A DNA stretch of 64,000 nt from Gammaproteobacteria bacterium. GTDB taxonomy: Bacteria; Pseudomonadota; Gammaproteobacteria; Burkholderiales; Burkholderiaceae_B. The translations under genes and the position numbers were made by a program. Under the pieces are notes generated by a model, which ran no database searches, had not been told where the DNA came from, and saw only the letters and a list, made by a program, of their open reading frames with translations. Shown in pieces: positions 55,108 to 62,332 of this stretch. The stretch covers positions 186,001 through 250,000 of the forward strand of contig JAHIXK010000010.1 in assembly GCA_018815245.1 (NCBI GenBank), in the 5' to 3' direction. Position 1 is the stretch's first letter. Every line of letters starts with the position of its first letter.

Positions 55108-55940
55108 ACCAACAAAACTTTGCAACATTGTAAGCCACTGCGGTTCCACAGGTATTGCAAGCCAATTTTGATTTCTTCAGCTCAGGTTCAGCCTTCTCAA
55201 CGGCCTCAACTGCAGCCTCTTCATCAAGGCGCACAGGCAAGCCAAACTTTCCGGGCCAGTTAAATTGATGTGGTTTGTGCAGCGCTACCAACCTTTCAGC
55301 AAACGCTTTTAATGTTTCGCTGCTGACCAGCTTTGCAAGGCTCAGTGGGTTATTGTCATTGTCCATTGCCTTATCAAGTATCGCCTTGATTTGGTCAACT
55401 TTGACAATCTCATCAAGCCCGGGAAATGATAACGATGGGCGGGTAATTCGCACTTTACTGGATACCAGTACCAGGCTTTTGATCACGGGCTTGATCGCAA
55501 AGCCCAAACGCCTCTCCAACTCCACAGCGCCGTCATCAAATGCTTCTTGAAGCAGCAAACAATGCCTGGGGTATCCCAAAGGCCTTGGCGCCAAAAAACG
55601 AAACAAATTCGCCTTGCTCGTTAATTGAAACTCCTTGATTAAAGTGTTTGCTTTCGCATACCCAAATTTCCATCAGCCGATTAATCAGCAAGTGGTCAAT
55701 TTGCGCAACCCGGCCCTTGTGTTCAATTCGCAAGTCGTGAATGACTGCCCAGTTTTTTCCATTGCCGTAGTAGTACTCAATTTGATAGGCAGCATCCTTC
55801 TCACCCTTTACACCCGACCTGATCGCTTTGATCTCTTTTTCAATATTGCGTTTCGTCGACGCAGATGCGGAAGGATGGTTCAACAGGCTTTCAAGAATCT
55901 TGATGTCGCTTTCTCGATCATCAGCGCTTTTGATCAACAT
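55037..55940 (-). pseudogene. Frameshifted NERD-domain (nuclease-related) gene
   Basis: Two overlapping frames together give one NERD protein. The upstream part (from ATG 55940) reads GVKGEKDAAYQIEYYYG, IEHKGRVAQIDHLLINRLMEIWVCESKHF and FFGAKAFGIP, then hits a stop at 55536. The downstream part (to 55037) resumes in another frame with EAFDDGAVELERRLGFAIKPVIKSLVLVS and ends in a zinc-ribbon (CNTCG ... YCFECQ). About seven residues between FGIP and the resuming frame are missing compared with the family, so a short deletion with frameshift is likely. NERD proteins are nuclease-like, often mobile-associated. Confidence 0.72.
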
Positions 55941-56066
55941 GGATTTAACTGAATAAAGTGGTGGGTTCAACAATATTCTGCACGAATACTTTTCTTGAGG
56001 ACCAGCACCGCAATTCAACGTCACCAGTTTTTATACATTGCGGCGCGACCCACGCAGAATTAAAAA

Positions 56067-56480
56067 CTAACCAGATTTCAAAATCCCCATTTCCTTCAAA
56101 ATGCGGTTGGCGTTGTCGTCGCAATCCATGTCTTCTGGCTTGCATTCGATTAGCTTGATCATGTTTTGCAACTGCGACTTGCCTTGGGCCAACTTCAGTT
56201 CCATGGCTTCGATATCGGCCACTTTTTTCTTCAACATGCCCACCAGCTCCTCATGCTTCCAGTTGCTCAAATTACCGGGCATCACCTGTCGAATTTCATC
56301 CAGCGTAAAACCGGTTTGCTGTGCGTTCGCGATAATGTTCAACACCGCAACAGCCTCCAGCGGATATTCGCGGTAACCATTTGCTTTGCGGCTAACTGCG
56401 GTAATCAAACCCTTGGATTCGTAAAACCGAATGGTGGCCGCCGACAAACCGCTGCGCTTGGCCAACTCGCCAATTTTCAT
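56067..56480 (-). CDS. MerR-family regulator of the OYE gene
   Basis: A 137-residue regulator: MKIGELAKRSGLSAATIRFYESKGLI (DNA-binding domain), a dimer helix (about 75-115) and a C-terminal segment with two Cys (IECKPEDMDCDD, residues about 114-122). The Cx6C pair is compatible with thiol or electrophile sensing. GAGGAA lies nine bases upstream of ATG 56480. It is divergent from an Old Yellow Enzyme gene, whose promoter has the 19-bp spacer used by MerR activators. Confidence 0.85.
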   Translation of the reverse strand: MKIGELAKRSGLSAATIRFYESKGLITAVSRKANGYREYPLEAVAVLNIIANAQQTGFTLDEIRQVMPGNLSNWKHEELVGMLKKKVADIEAMELKLAQGKSQLQNMIKLIECKPEDMDCDDNANRILKEMGILKSG

Positions 56481-56497
56481 AATGATGTATTCCTCTA

Positions 56498-56528
56498 TTG
56501 ACCTTCAAGTTAACTTTAGCCTTATTGT
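56498..56528 (+). promoter_or_regulatory. MerR-type promoter for the OYE gene (19-bp spacer)
   Basis: TTGACC (56498-56503), a 19-base spacer with the dyad CTTCAAGTTAACTTTAG centred on GTTAAC, then TATTGT (56523-56528). The stretched spacer and dyad fit activation by the adjacent divergent MerR protein. The 5' UTR would be about 20 bases. Confidence 0.75.
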
Positions 56529-56556
56529 TTCATCCATTGCAACCATGGAAAACTAC

Positions 56557-57786
56557 ATGAGCCTCTTCAACACCTTCACGCTGCCCAACGGCAGCCAGCT
56601 TCCCAACCGCCTGGCCAAAGCCGCCATGGAAGAAAACCTGGCCAATGCCGACCAGGCACCTTCTGAGCAACTAATTCGCCTTTACGGCGCCTGGGCAGCA
56701 GGCGGTGTGGGTTTAATAATTACCGGCAACGTGATGATTGACCGCCGCGCCATGACAGGCCCCGGCGGCGTGGTGCTAGAGACCGACTCACAAGCTGCGC
56801 AGTTTAAACGCTGGGCCAAAGCTGCCAAATCGGGTGGTGCGCAGGTGTGGATGCAGATCAACCACCCCGGCCGCCAAATGCCTGCCAACTTGGGGCAGCC
56901 CACCGTGGCACCTTCCGAGGTGGCCATGGACCTGGGCAATTTTTCCAAACAGTTCACCCTCCCGCGTGAACTGACTGCCGCTGAAATTGGCGACATCAAA
57001 AACCGCTTTATCAACGCCGCAGTGCTGGCAGAAAAGTTTGGCTTCAACGGCGTGCAAATTCATGCCGCCCATGGTTACCTGCTCAGCCAGTTTTTATCGC
57101 CAATTTCCAACAAACGAAAAGACGAATGGGGCGGCTCCGTTGAAAACCGCGCACGCCTGTTGATAGAAGTAGTGAAGGGCATTCGCGAAGCCGTGGGGCG
57201 ACCATTCGCCGTGGCTGTGAAAATAAACTCTGCCGACTTTCAGCGCGGCGGTTTCAGTGAAGACGATGCCAAAGCCGTGGTGCAAATGCTCAACCCCTTG
57301 GGGCTGGACTTGATCGAGCTTTCAGGCGGCAGCTACGAAGCACCTGCCATGCAAGGCAACGCACGTGACGGGCGTACCCTGGCGCGCGAAGCGTATTTTC
57401 TCGAATTTGCCAAAGACATTGCCACTGTGGCCACCGTGCCCATCATGGTGACTGGCGGCATTCGCAGAAAAGCCGTGGCCGAACAAGTGGTGACCACCGC
57501 GGGCATTGGTTTGGTGGGCATTGCCACCGCACTGGCACTGAACCCCAACTTGCCCGACGAATGGAAACAAGGCCAACCCAGCGTGCCCGAGTTGCGACCC
57601 ATTGCCTGGAACAACAAAGTACTGGCCTCGCTGGCTTACATGGCCATGGTGAAACACCAGTTGAACAGGGTAAGCAAAGGGCGCAACCCCAATGCGAAAG
57701 TAAGCCCAGCATTTGCATTGGCTAACCAGCAGGTAGCCGCGTTTTTCAGGACGAGGCAGTACAAGAAGTGGGTGATACAGCAGTAA
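56557..57786 (+). CDS. Old Yellow Enzyme family NADH:flavin oxidoreductase
   Basis: A 409-residue FMN enzyme. The TIM-barrel motifs are present: LPNRLAKAAMEENLA (FMN site, residues about 10-25), MQINHPGRQ, HAAHGYLLSQFLSPISNKR (catalytic His-x2-His) and WGGSVENRARLL, then VTGGIRRK for phosphate binding. OYE relatives reduce electrophilic alkenes such as enones. Control by a Cys-containing MerR fits an electrophile response. ATG 56557 (MSLFNTFTLPNG) is preferred to ATG 56545; neither has a strong ribosome site. The 3' end is antisense to the next gene by 41 bp. Confidence 0.88.
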   Translation: MSLFNTFTLPNGSQLPNRLAKAAMEENLANADQAPSEQLIRLYGAWAAGGVGLIITGNVMIDRRAMTGPGGVVLETDSQAAQFKRWAKAAKSGGAQVWMQINHPGRQMPANLGQPTVAPSEVAMDLGNFSKQFTLPRELTAAEIGDIKNRFINAAVLAEKFGFNGVQIHAAHGYLLSQFLSPISNKRKDEWGGSVENRARLLIEVVKGIREAVGRPFAVAVKINSADFQRGGFSEDDAKAVVQMLNPLGLDLIELSGGSYEAPAMQGNARDGRTLAREAYFLEFAKDIATVATVPIMVTGGIRRKAVAEQVVTTAGIGLVGIATALALNPNLPDEWKQGQPSVPELRPIAWNNKVLASLAYMAMVKHQLNRVSKGRNPNAKVSPAFALANQQVAAFFRTRQYKKWVIQQ

Positions 57787-58615
57787 GAGGGGCGCCACTC
57801 ACCATGCTCATCATGCGGTGCGCCACCTCGGCACCGTCGTTTTGATTCTGACCGGTGACAAACTGATCGTCTTGCACCACCTTGCTGGCAAAAATATCTC
57901 GCAAGCGTGTCATCGATTCATACAGCACGCCACGCTTGCGCAATTCGGTTTCCGGGTGCAGGGGGGTCAAAGTCACCTTCAACTCCTGGAGTTGCTTGTT
58001 GGTGACCGCGGTCAGGCGTTTGCCCGCAATGGCCAACTCACCTTGCGTGTTTTTCACCTGAATCAAACCCAAAGGCCCGTGGCATACACCACCCAGCACC
58101 TTACCCGCCTGGTAAGCCGCCGACAACTTTTCGCCCAACACGGCAGATTGCCCCAAGTCATAGGCTGCGCCCCAACCGCCAGCCAGAAAAAACAGGTCGT
58201 AGTGTTGCGGGTTGATGTCGCGCACCGGCACGCTGTGGTGCAACTTGGCCTGAAAGTCGGCGTCTTTCAAAAAGCGCTGGTCCTCGGGTGTGGCCAAGGG
58301 CCATTTCACGGAAATGGGCTCAATGGGCACCACGCCGCCCTGAATGCTGGCCACATCTACCTGCATGCCTGAATCCAGAAACGCGTAATACGGCACCGTC
58401 ATTTCCGAGGCGAACACCCCTGTTTTCTTACCCGTGTCGCCCAACACTCCGTGGCTGGTCGTGATCACCAATGCTCGATGCCCCGCCATGGCCTTGGGCA
58501 GAAAATGGCGTTGGGGGTGCAAGCCCAACACGCCCAACAATTGCGGCAAAAAACGGTACACCAGCGCCGCGAGCAAAAAAACCAATACCAGCGAAACAAT
58601 CAGTTTGAGCAACAT
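57746..58615 (-). CDS. DJ-1/PfpI family protein with membrane anchor
   Basis: A 289-residue protein with an N-terminal helix (LIVSLVLVFLLAALVYRFL, 4-22) and a DJ-1/PfpI domain. The nucleophile elbow is GGVCHGPLGL (Cys), and LFFLAGGWGAAYDL precedes it. This arrangement resembles type 1 glutamine amidotransferase-like proteins and Hsp31-type glyoxalases. The anchored form, facing either side, is less common. It is convergent with the OYE gene (41-bp overlap) and has a good promoter of its own. Confidence 0.85.
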   Translation of the reverse strand: MLLKLIVSLVLVFLLAALVYRFLPQLLGVLGLHPQRHFLPKAMAGHRALVITTSHGVLGDTGKKTGVFASEMTVPYYAFLDSGMQVDVASIQGGVVPIEPISVKWPLATPEDQRFLKDADFQAKLHHSVPVRDINPQHYDLFFLAGGWGAAYDLGQSAVLGEKLSAAYQAGKVLGGVCHGPLGLIQVKNTQGELAIAGKRLTAVTNKQLQELKVTLTPLHPETELRKRGVLYESMTRLRDIFASKVVQDDQFVTGQNQNDGAEVAHRMMSMVSGAPLTAVSPTSCTASS

Positions 58616-58657
58616 GGGAACCTCAATTCAAGGGGATGCAAGAGCACGATCAGAGGA

Positions 58658-58686
58658 ACTTTAATCAAAAGTTTACACTATGTCAA
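58658..58686 (-). promoter_or_regulatory. Sigma-70-like promoter for the DJ-1 gene
   Basis: Minus strand: TTGACA (58686-58681), a 17-base spacer, TAAAGT (58663-58658). The start of transcription would be about 58651, 36 bases before the ATG. GAGG lies before the start codon. Confidence 0.6.
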
Positions 58687-58919
58687 TTTTATGATTATCA
58701 TGCTGAAAAACCGCCGCGTGAGGGGACACTGTTTGATGTGCCACCGTAAGCTTCCGTGTCTGATCGTGCACTCTTCAGCTGTGTACAGAAGTCCCCATCA
58801 AAGGCAAAAATGAGGTCCAGCCTGAGAATTCACTGGGCTAGCCCACGCACCCCAACAAGCGTAGACTGACCCAGGACAAACAAAACCACACTGTCGTCGC
58901 ACCTCAGGGAGTAGAGCAC
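58687..58919. other. Intergenic region upstream of the alternative oxidase gene
   Basis: No gene is seen. It must hold the promoter for the alternative oxidase, but I see no clear -35/-10 pair or repeat. The ribosome site GGGAG is eight bases before ATG 58920. Confidence 0.5.
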
Positions 58920-59534
58920 ATGGAAGCAATGCCTCGAGAACCCATCCCCAAAGACTTTTCAGACCATTTCGCAAAATCGCTCACCATGTTTTTTCGCTGG
59001 TTCGCCGATACATTCTTTGCCAAACGCTACGGGCACAGGGCTGTCATTCTTGAAACGGTGGCCGGCGTACCCGGCATGGTCGCTGGCATGTGGATTCACT
59101 TGAAAAGCCTGCGGAAGATGAAAACGGGCTACGGTCCCACCATTCGCACCCTGCTTGAAGAAGCAGAAAACGAGCGCATGCATTTGATGATTTTCATCGA
59201 GATTGCAAAACCCAGTGTGGGTGAGCGCTTGTTGGTGTTGTTTGCCCAGCTGGTGTTTTGGCACTTCTATTTCATCTTGTACGTGTTCTTTCCGAAAACA
59301 GCGCACCGCATGGTGGGGTATTTCGAAAACCAGGCAGTGGTCAGCTACACCGACTACCTGGCGGAAATTGATGCAGGCCGAATTGAAAACATTGCCGCAC
59401 CGAAAATCGCGATCGACTATTACAAATTAGCACCCGACGCGAAGTTGCGCGATGTAGTCATTGCCGTGAGAAATGACGAACAAGGCCATGCCGACGTGAA
59501 TCATGACATGGCCGATCACCCGCTGCTGGTATAG
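58920..59534 (+). CDS. aox: Alternative oxidase (di-iron ubiquinol oxidase)
   Basis: A 204-residue membrane-bound enzyme that oxidises ubiquinol and reduces O2 to water without pumping protons. All diiron ligands are visible: E45 (LETVA), E85 and H88 (AENERMHL), E136 (GYFENQAV), E187 and H190 (RNDEQGH). Conserved tyrosines and WHFYFI lie between them. Its shorter N-terminus suits a bacterial form without targeting sequence. It stands alone with its own ribosome site (GGGAG). AOX lets respiration proceed when the bc1/cytochrome oxidase branch is blocked, for example by cyanide, NO or sulfide. Confidence 0.92.
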   Translation: MEAMPREPIPKDFSDHFAKSLTMFFRWFADTFFAKRYGHRAVILETVAGVPGMVAGMWIHLKSLRKMKTGYGPTIRTLLEEAENERMHLMIFIEIAKPSVGERLLVLFAQLVFWHFYFILYVFFPKTAHRMVGYFENQAVVSYTDYLAEIDAGRIENIAAPKIAIDYYKLAPDAKLRDVVIAVRNDEQGHADVNHDMADHPLLV

Positions 59535-59627
59535 CCTCAAGCGCCTGCTTTTTCCTGATTCAATCGAATCAGCAGGTACACCGCGAACCCGGTGGCGACA
59601 CCGTTCTCAGGTGCGTGACCTTCAGTT

Positions 59628-60173
59628 TTAAATGGCTTGTGCCACCCAAAACGCGCCAATGATTGTTTTCACATCCGTCACTTCCCCAGCCTTGATCTGC
59701 CGCATCAACTCGACAGGCTCCACCAGCACCACGTCCAAAAATTCGTTGTGATCCAGCTTGCGCTCTTGCAACTTCAAACCACGCGCAACGTACAGCACAA
59801 TTTTCTCAGTGGAATACGAAATAACCGGGTGAATGGTGGTGAGGTACTCCAGCGACTGCGCAACATAACCGGTTTCTTCCAACAGTTCGCGGTGGGCTGT
59901 GGCCACAGGGTCTTCGCCGGGGTCAATTTTGCCGGCTGGAAATTCCAGAAACACCCGGTGCAGCGGGTAGCGAAACTGCCGCTCCATCACAAACCGGCCA
60001 TCGTCCAGTATGGGAACAACGGCCACAGCCCCGGGGTGCACGGTGTATTCGCGCACCGATTCCTCGCCATTGGGCAGGCGCACCGTGTCCTGGTTCACTT
60101 TCATCAAATGGCCATCAAACACGCGAGTGCTGGTGATGCAGGTTTCTTCTAGGTGCTTTTCAGAATTGAACAT
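59628..60173 (-). CDS. Nudix hydrolase, ADP-ribose pyrophosphatase-like
   Basis: A 181-residue protein. The Nudix box reads GKIDPGEDPVATAHRELLEETGY (residues about 97-119), matching Gx5Ex7REUxEExGU. HPGAVAVVPILDDGRFVMERQFRYPL and LEFPAGKI are hallmarks of the NudF/ADP-ribose group. ATG 60173 gives the usual length; a longer in-frame extension toward 60266 lacks resemblance. It is divergent from the antiporter gene. The substrate is probably ADP-ribose, by family. Confidence 0.87.
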   Translation of the reverse strand: MFNSEKHLEETCITSTRVFDGHLMKVNQDTVRLPNGEESVREYTVHPGAVAVVPILDDGRFVMERQFRYPLHRVFLEFPAGKIDPGEDPVATAHRELLEETGYVAQSLEYLTTIHPVISYSTEKIVLYVARGLKLQERKLDHNEFLDVVLVEPVELMRQIKAGEVTDVKTIIGAFWVAQAI

Positions 60174-60272
60174 AAATGCGACATAAAATGAATTAACCCA
60201 CACATTTGAACACATTGGATTAAGCCCGTTAACCTTTGCCTTGCCAGTGGTAAACTCAATCGCCATTTCTCT

Positions 60273-61514
60273 GTGAATTTCCTCATGTCGCTGCTGTCCA
60301 GCCTGCTTTTACTCATTGTGGTGGCCCGCCTGTTCGGGCGCCTGTTTGCGCGCTACAACCAACCAGAAATGATCGGTGAAATTATGGCGGGCGTGCTGCT
60401 TGGGCCTGCCATTCTGGGTTTGATCGCGCCGAACGACGGCTTGGCCGGTGTCACTGAACTGGCCGTGTTCCTGATCATTCTGAATGCGGGCCTGGAAATG
60501 CGGTTCTCCGATATTTTCGGGGCCATGAAGGGCCGTGGCCTGATTCTCGCCGTGCTCAGCTTTTTCATCCCCTTCCTTGGCGGCTTGATGATCGCTGCGG
60601 CTTTTGGCCAAGACCTTATGCGAATGATTTTCCTGGGCTTGTGCATCTCGATCACCGCGCTGCCCGTGGCCGTTAAACTGATGGAAAACCTGGGTATCTT
60701 GCATACCCCGATTGCGAAGTTTTCCCTGGCCACCGCTGTGGTAAACGATGTGGTGGCCCTGTTCATTCTGGGCATTGTGTTGAACCTGCCCAAAAGCATG
60801 ACACTGGCCGATACAGGCAGTGCTGTGGGCATTGCCACCCTCAAACTACTGGTGCTTGGTTTGGTGGTGGTGGGCTTGAACCACCTGTTGAACTGGCTGG
60901 AAAAACGCAATGTGAATGTGCAGGCTTTTCCCGAAACCATGATCCGCGTGTTCGGCCCGGAAGCCCTGTTTGGCATCGTAATTGTGTTTGTGCTGGTGTT
61001 TGGCACCATCAGTGAAGCCCTGGGTTTTCACTTTGTCATTGGCGCGTTTTTTGGCGCACTGTTTCTGGACAAAAAACACTTCATCGCATCGCGCTACAAA
61101 GACCTGCAAGGCACACTGGGTTCGATCACCAACGGGTTTCTGGCACCCATTTTCTTTGCTTACCTGGGGCTGGAACTGCAACTGATCAGCCTGAGCAACT
61201 GGGACTTTCCGCTGATCGTGATTTTGGTTTCCGTTGTCACAAAGTTGTTTGCCGGTTGGCTGGGCGGCCGAATTATCGGGATGCAGCACCGCGAGGCATT
61301 GGGCCTGGGCGCGGTATTGAACGGTCGGGGCGTGATGGAACTGGTGGTGGCGGGCATTGCCTACCAGAATGGTTTCATCGGCCCCACCATGTTCTCAACG
61401 TTGGTGTTGATGGGCATTGTGACCACCTTTCTCACGCCACTTTTCTTCAAGCAGGTGTACCGGGGCAACAAGCTTGAAGAATACCGACAGCAGAATCGCA
61501 CTGAGGATCAATAA
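60273..61514 (+). CDS. Monovalent cation:proton antiporter, CPA2 family
   Basis: A 413-residue membrane protein with about 12-13 helices and no C-terminal regulatory domain. The conserved TM5 acidic region reads TAVVNDVVALFILG, and GEIMAGVLLGPAILG, LNAGLEM and LGAVLNGRGVMELVV match the KefB/NhaS3-type group. The start may be GTG 60273 or ATG 60285; neither has a clear ribosome site. It overlaps the convergent FRG gene by 7 bp. The ion (Na+ or K+) is not deducible. Confidence 0.87.
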   Translation: MNFLMSLLSSLLLLIVVARLFGRLFARYNQPEMIGEIMAGVLLGPAILGLIAPNDGLAGVTELAVFLIILNAGLEMRFSDIFGAMKGRGLILAVLSFFIPFLGGLMIAAAFGQDLMRMIFLGLCISITALPVAVKLMENLGILHTPIAKFSLATAVVNDVVALFILGIVLNLPKSMTLADTGSAVGIATLKLLVLGLVVVGLNHLLNWLEKRNVNVQAFPETMIRVFGPEALFGIVIVFVLVFGTISEALGFHFVIGAFFGALFLDKKHFIASRYKDLQGTLGSITNGFLAPIFFAYLGLELQLISLSNWDFPLIVILVSVVTKLFAGWLGGRIIGMQHREALGLGAVLNGRGVMELVVAGIAYQNGFIGPTMFSTLVLMGIVTTFLTPLFFKQVYRGNKLEEYRQQNRTEDQ

Positions 61515-62266
61515 CCTTTGGATGCAGCCGTGGCATGGCCCGGCCAGGTAATCTCAAGCTCGTAGGAAATTGAACGGGACAAGCCATCCAAATCTGGAAA
61601 CAGTGTGGCATTGGTAATGTTCATGCGGTACAAAGCCAACATGGCTTCCTTGCGAATGCTGGCTGGCAAAATAAACTTGCGGATCATGGCCGGGCCGGTT
61701 TCGTAGTGCTGGATAATTTCATCAATCGGTTTGTCCAGCACGCCCGGCACCACAAAAGTACCCGACTGCGCCACCAGCCGCCCGTCCATTCGGTCGGGTT
61801 CACCCACCCACATGATGTCGTTGGCATTCGATGCAAAATAGCGCTCAAAATTGCCCTCTATGCGCGGATCAATCATGTCGCGGTGAAGGGTTGCGTTGTT
61901 GATTGGCGTGGCCATCCACAAGCGCGGCGTGTCCAGCGCAAAAACCGCTGAATTTTTAACTGCCCGTTCAAGTGCAAAAAACGCCGCCACAAAAGGCGAC
62001 TTCGTGAAGTCGAGCATGCGCGTGGGCGCGCCGTGGTGTTGCATTAATGCAAGGCAGCGAATGTCGTCGTCCAGCACGCTGGCATCGGGCAAATAGTTGT
62101 GTGCTTTGCGTCGGAAAATTCGAAAGGCACGTTCTTCACGCAACCGCCAAGATGTTTTGTCGGGCACATAGTTTTGCAGGTACCGCGACAGCGAACTCAG
62201 CAAGGGCCAGTCTGCATCCTGCAAACCACGGAAAGCCCAACCATCGCATTCGGTGGTTAAGGCCAC
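61508..62266 (-). CDS. FRG-domain protein
   Basis: A 252-residue protein with the FRG domain (AFRGLQDADWPLLSSLSR at the start; LMQHHGAPTRMLDFTKSPFVAAFFALE at about 73-100). The Phe-Arg-Gly core gives the family its name; the activity is unproven, with ADP-ribosyltransferase-like fold proposed for relatives. The only usual start is GTG 62266, but in-frame coding-like residues (LETIHIADWNEFVA) continue upstream to about 62302. A CTG at 62302 has AAGGGGG six bases before it. It is 66 bp downstream of ppc on the same strand. Confidence 0.75.
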   Translation of the reverse strand: MALTTECDGWAFRGLQDADWPLLSSLSRYLQNYVPDKTSWRLREERAFRIFRRKAHNYLPDASVLDDDIRCLALMQHHGAPTRMLDFTKSPFVAAFFALERAVKNSAVFALDTPRLWMATPINNATLHRDMIDPRIEGNFERYFASNANDIMWVGEPDRMDGRLVAQSGTFVVPGVLDKPIDEIIQHYETGPAMIRKFILPASIRKEAMLALYRMNITNATLFPDLDGLSRSISYELEITWPGHATAASKGY

Positions 62267-62332
62267 AAACTCGTTCCAGTCGGCAATGTGTATGGTTTCC
62301 AGAATTGACCCCCTTGAATTTAGTCGCCGTGT

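Noticed and set aside
57322-57798. Minus-strand frame of 158 codons opposite the OYE gene
   Set aside because: Gly/His-rich shadow; the OYE motifs on the + strand are complete here.
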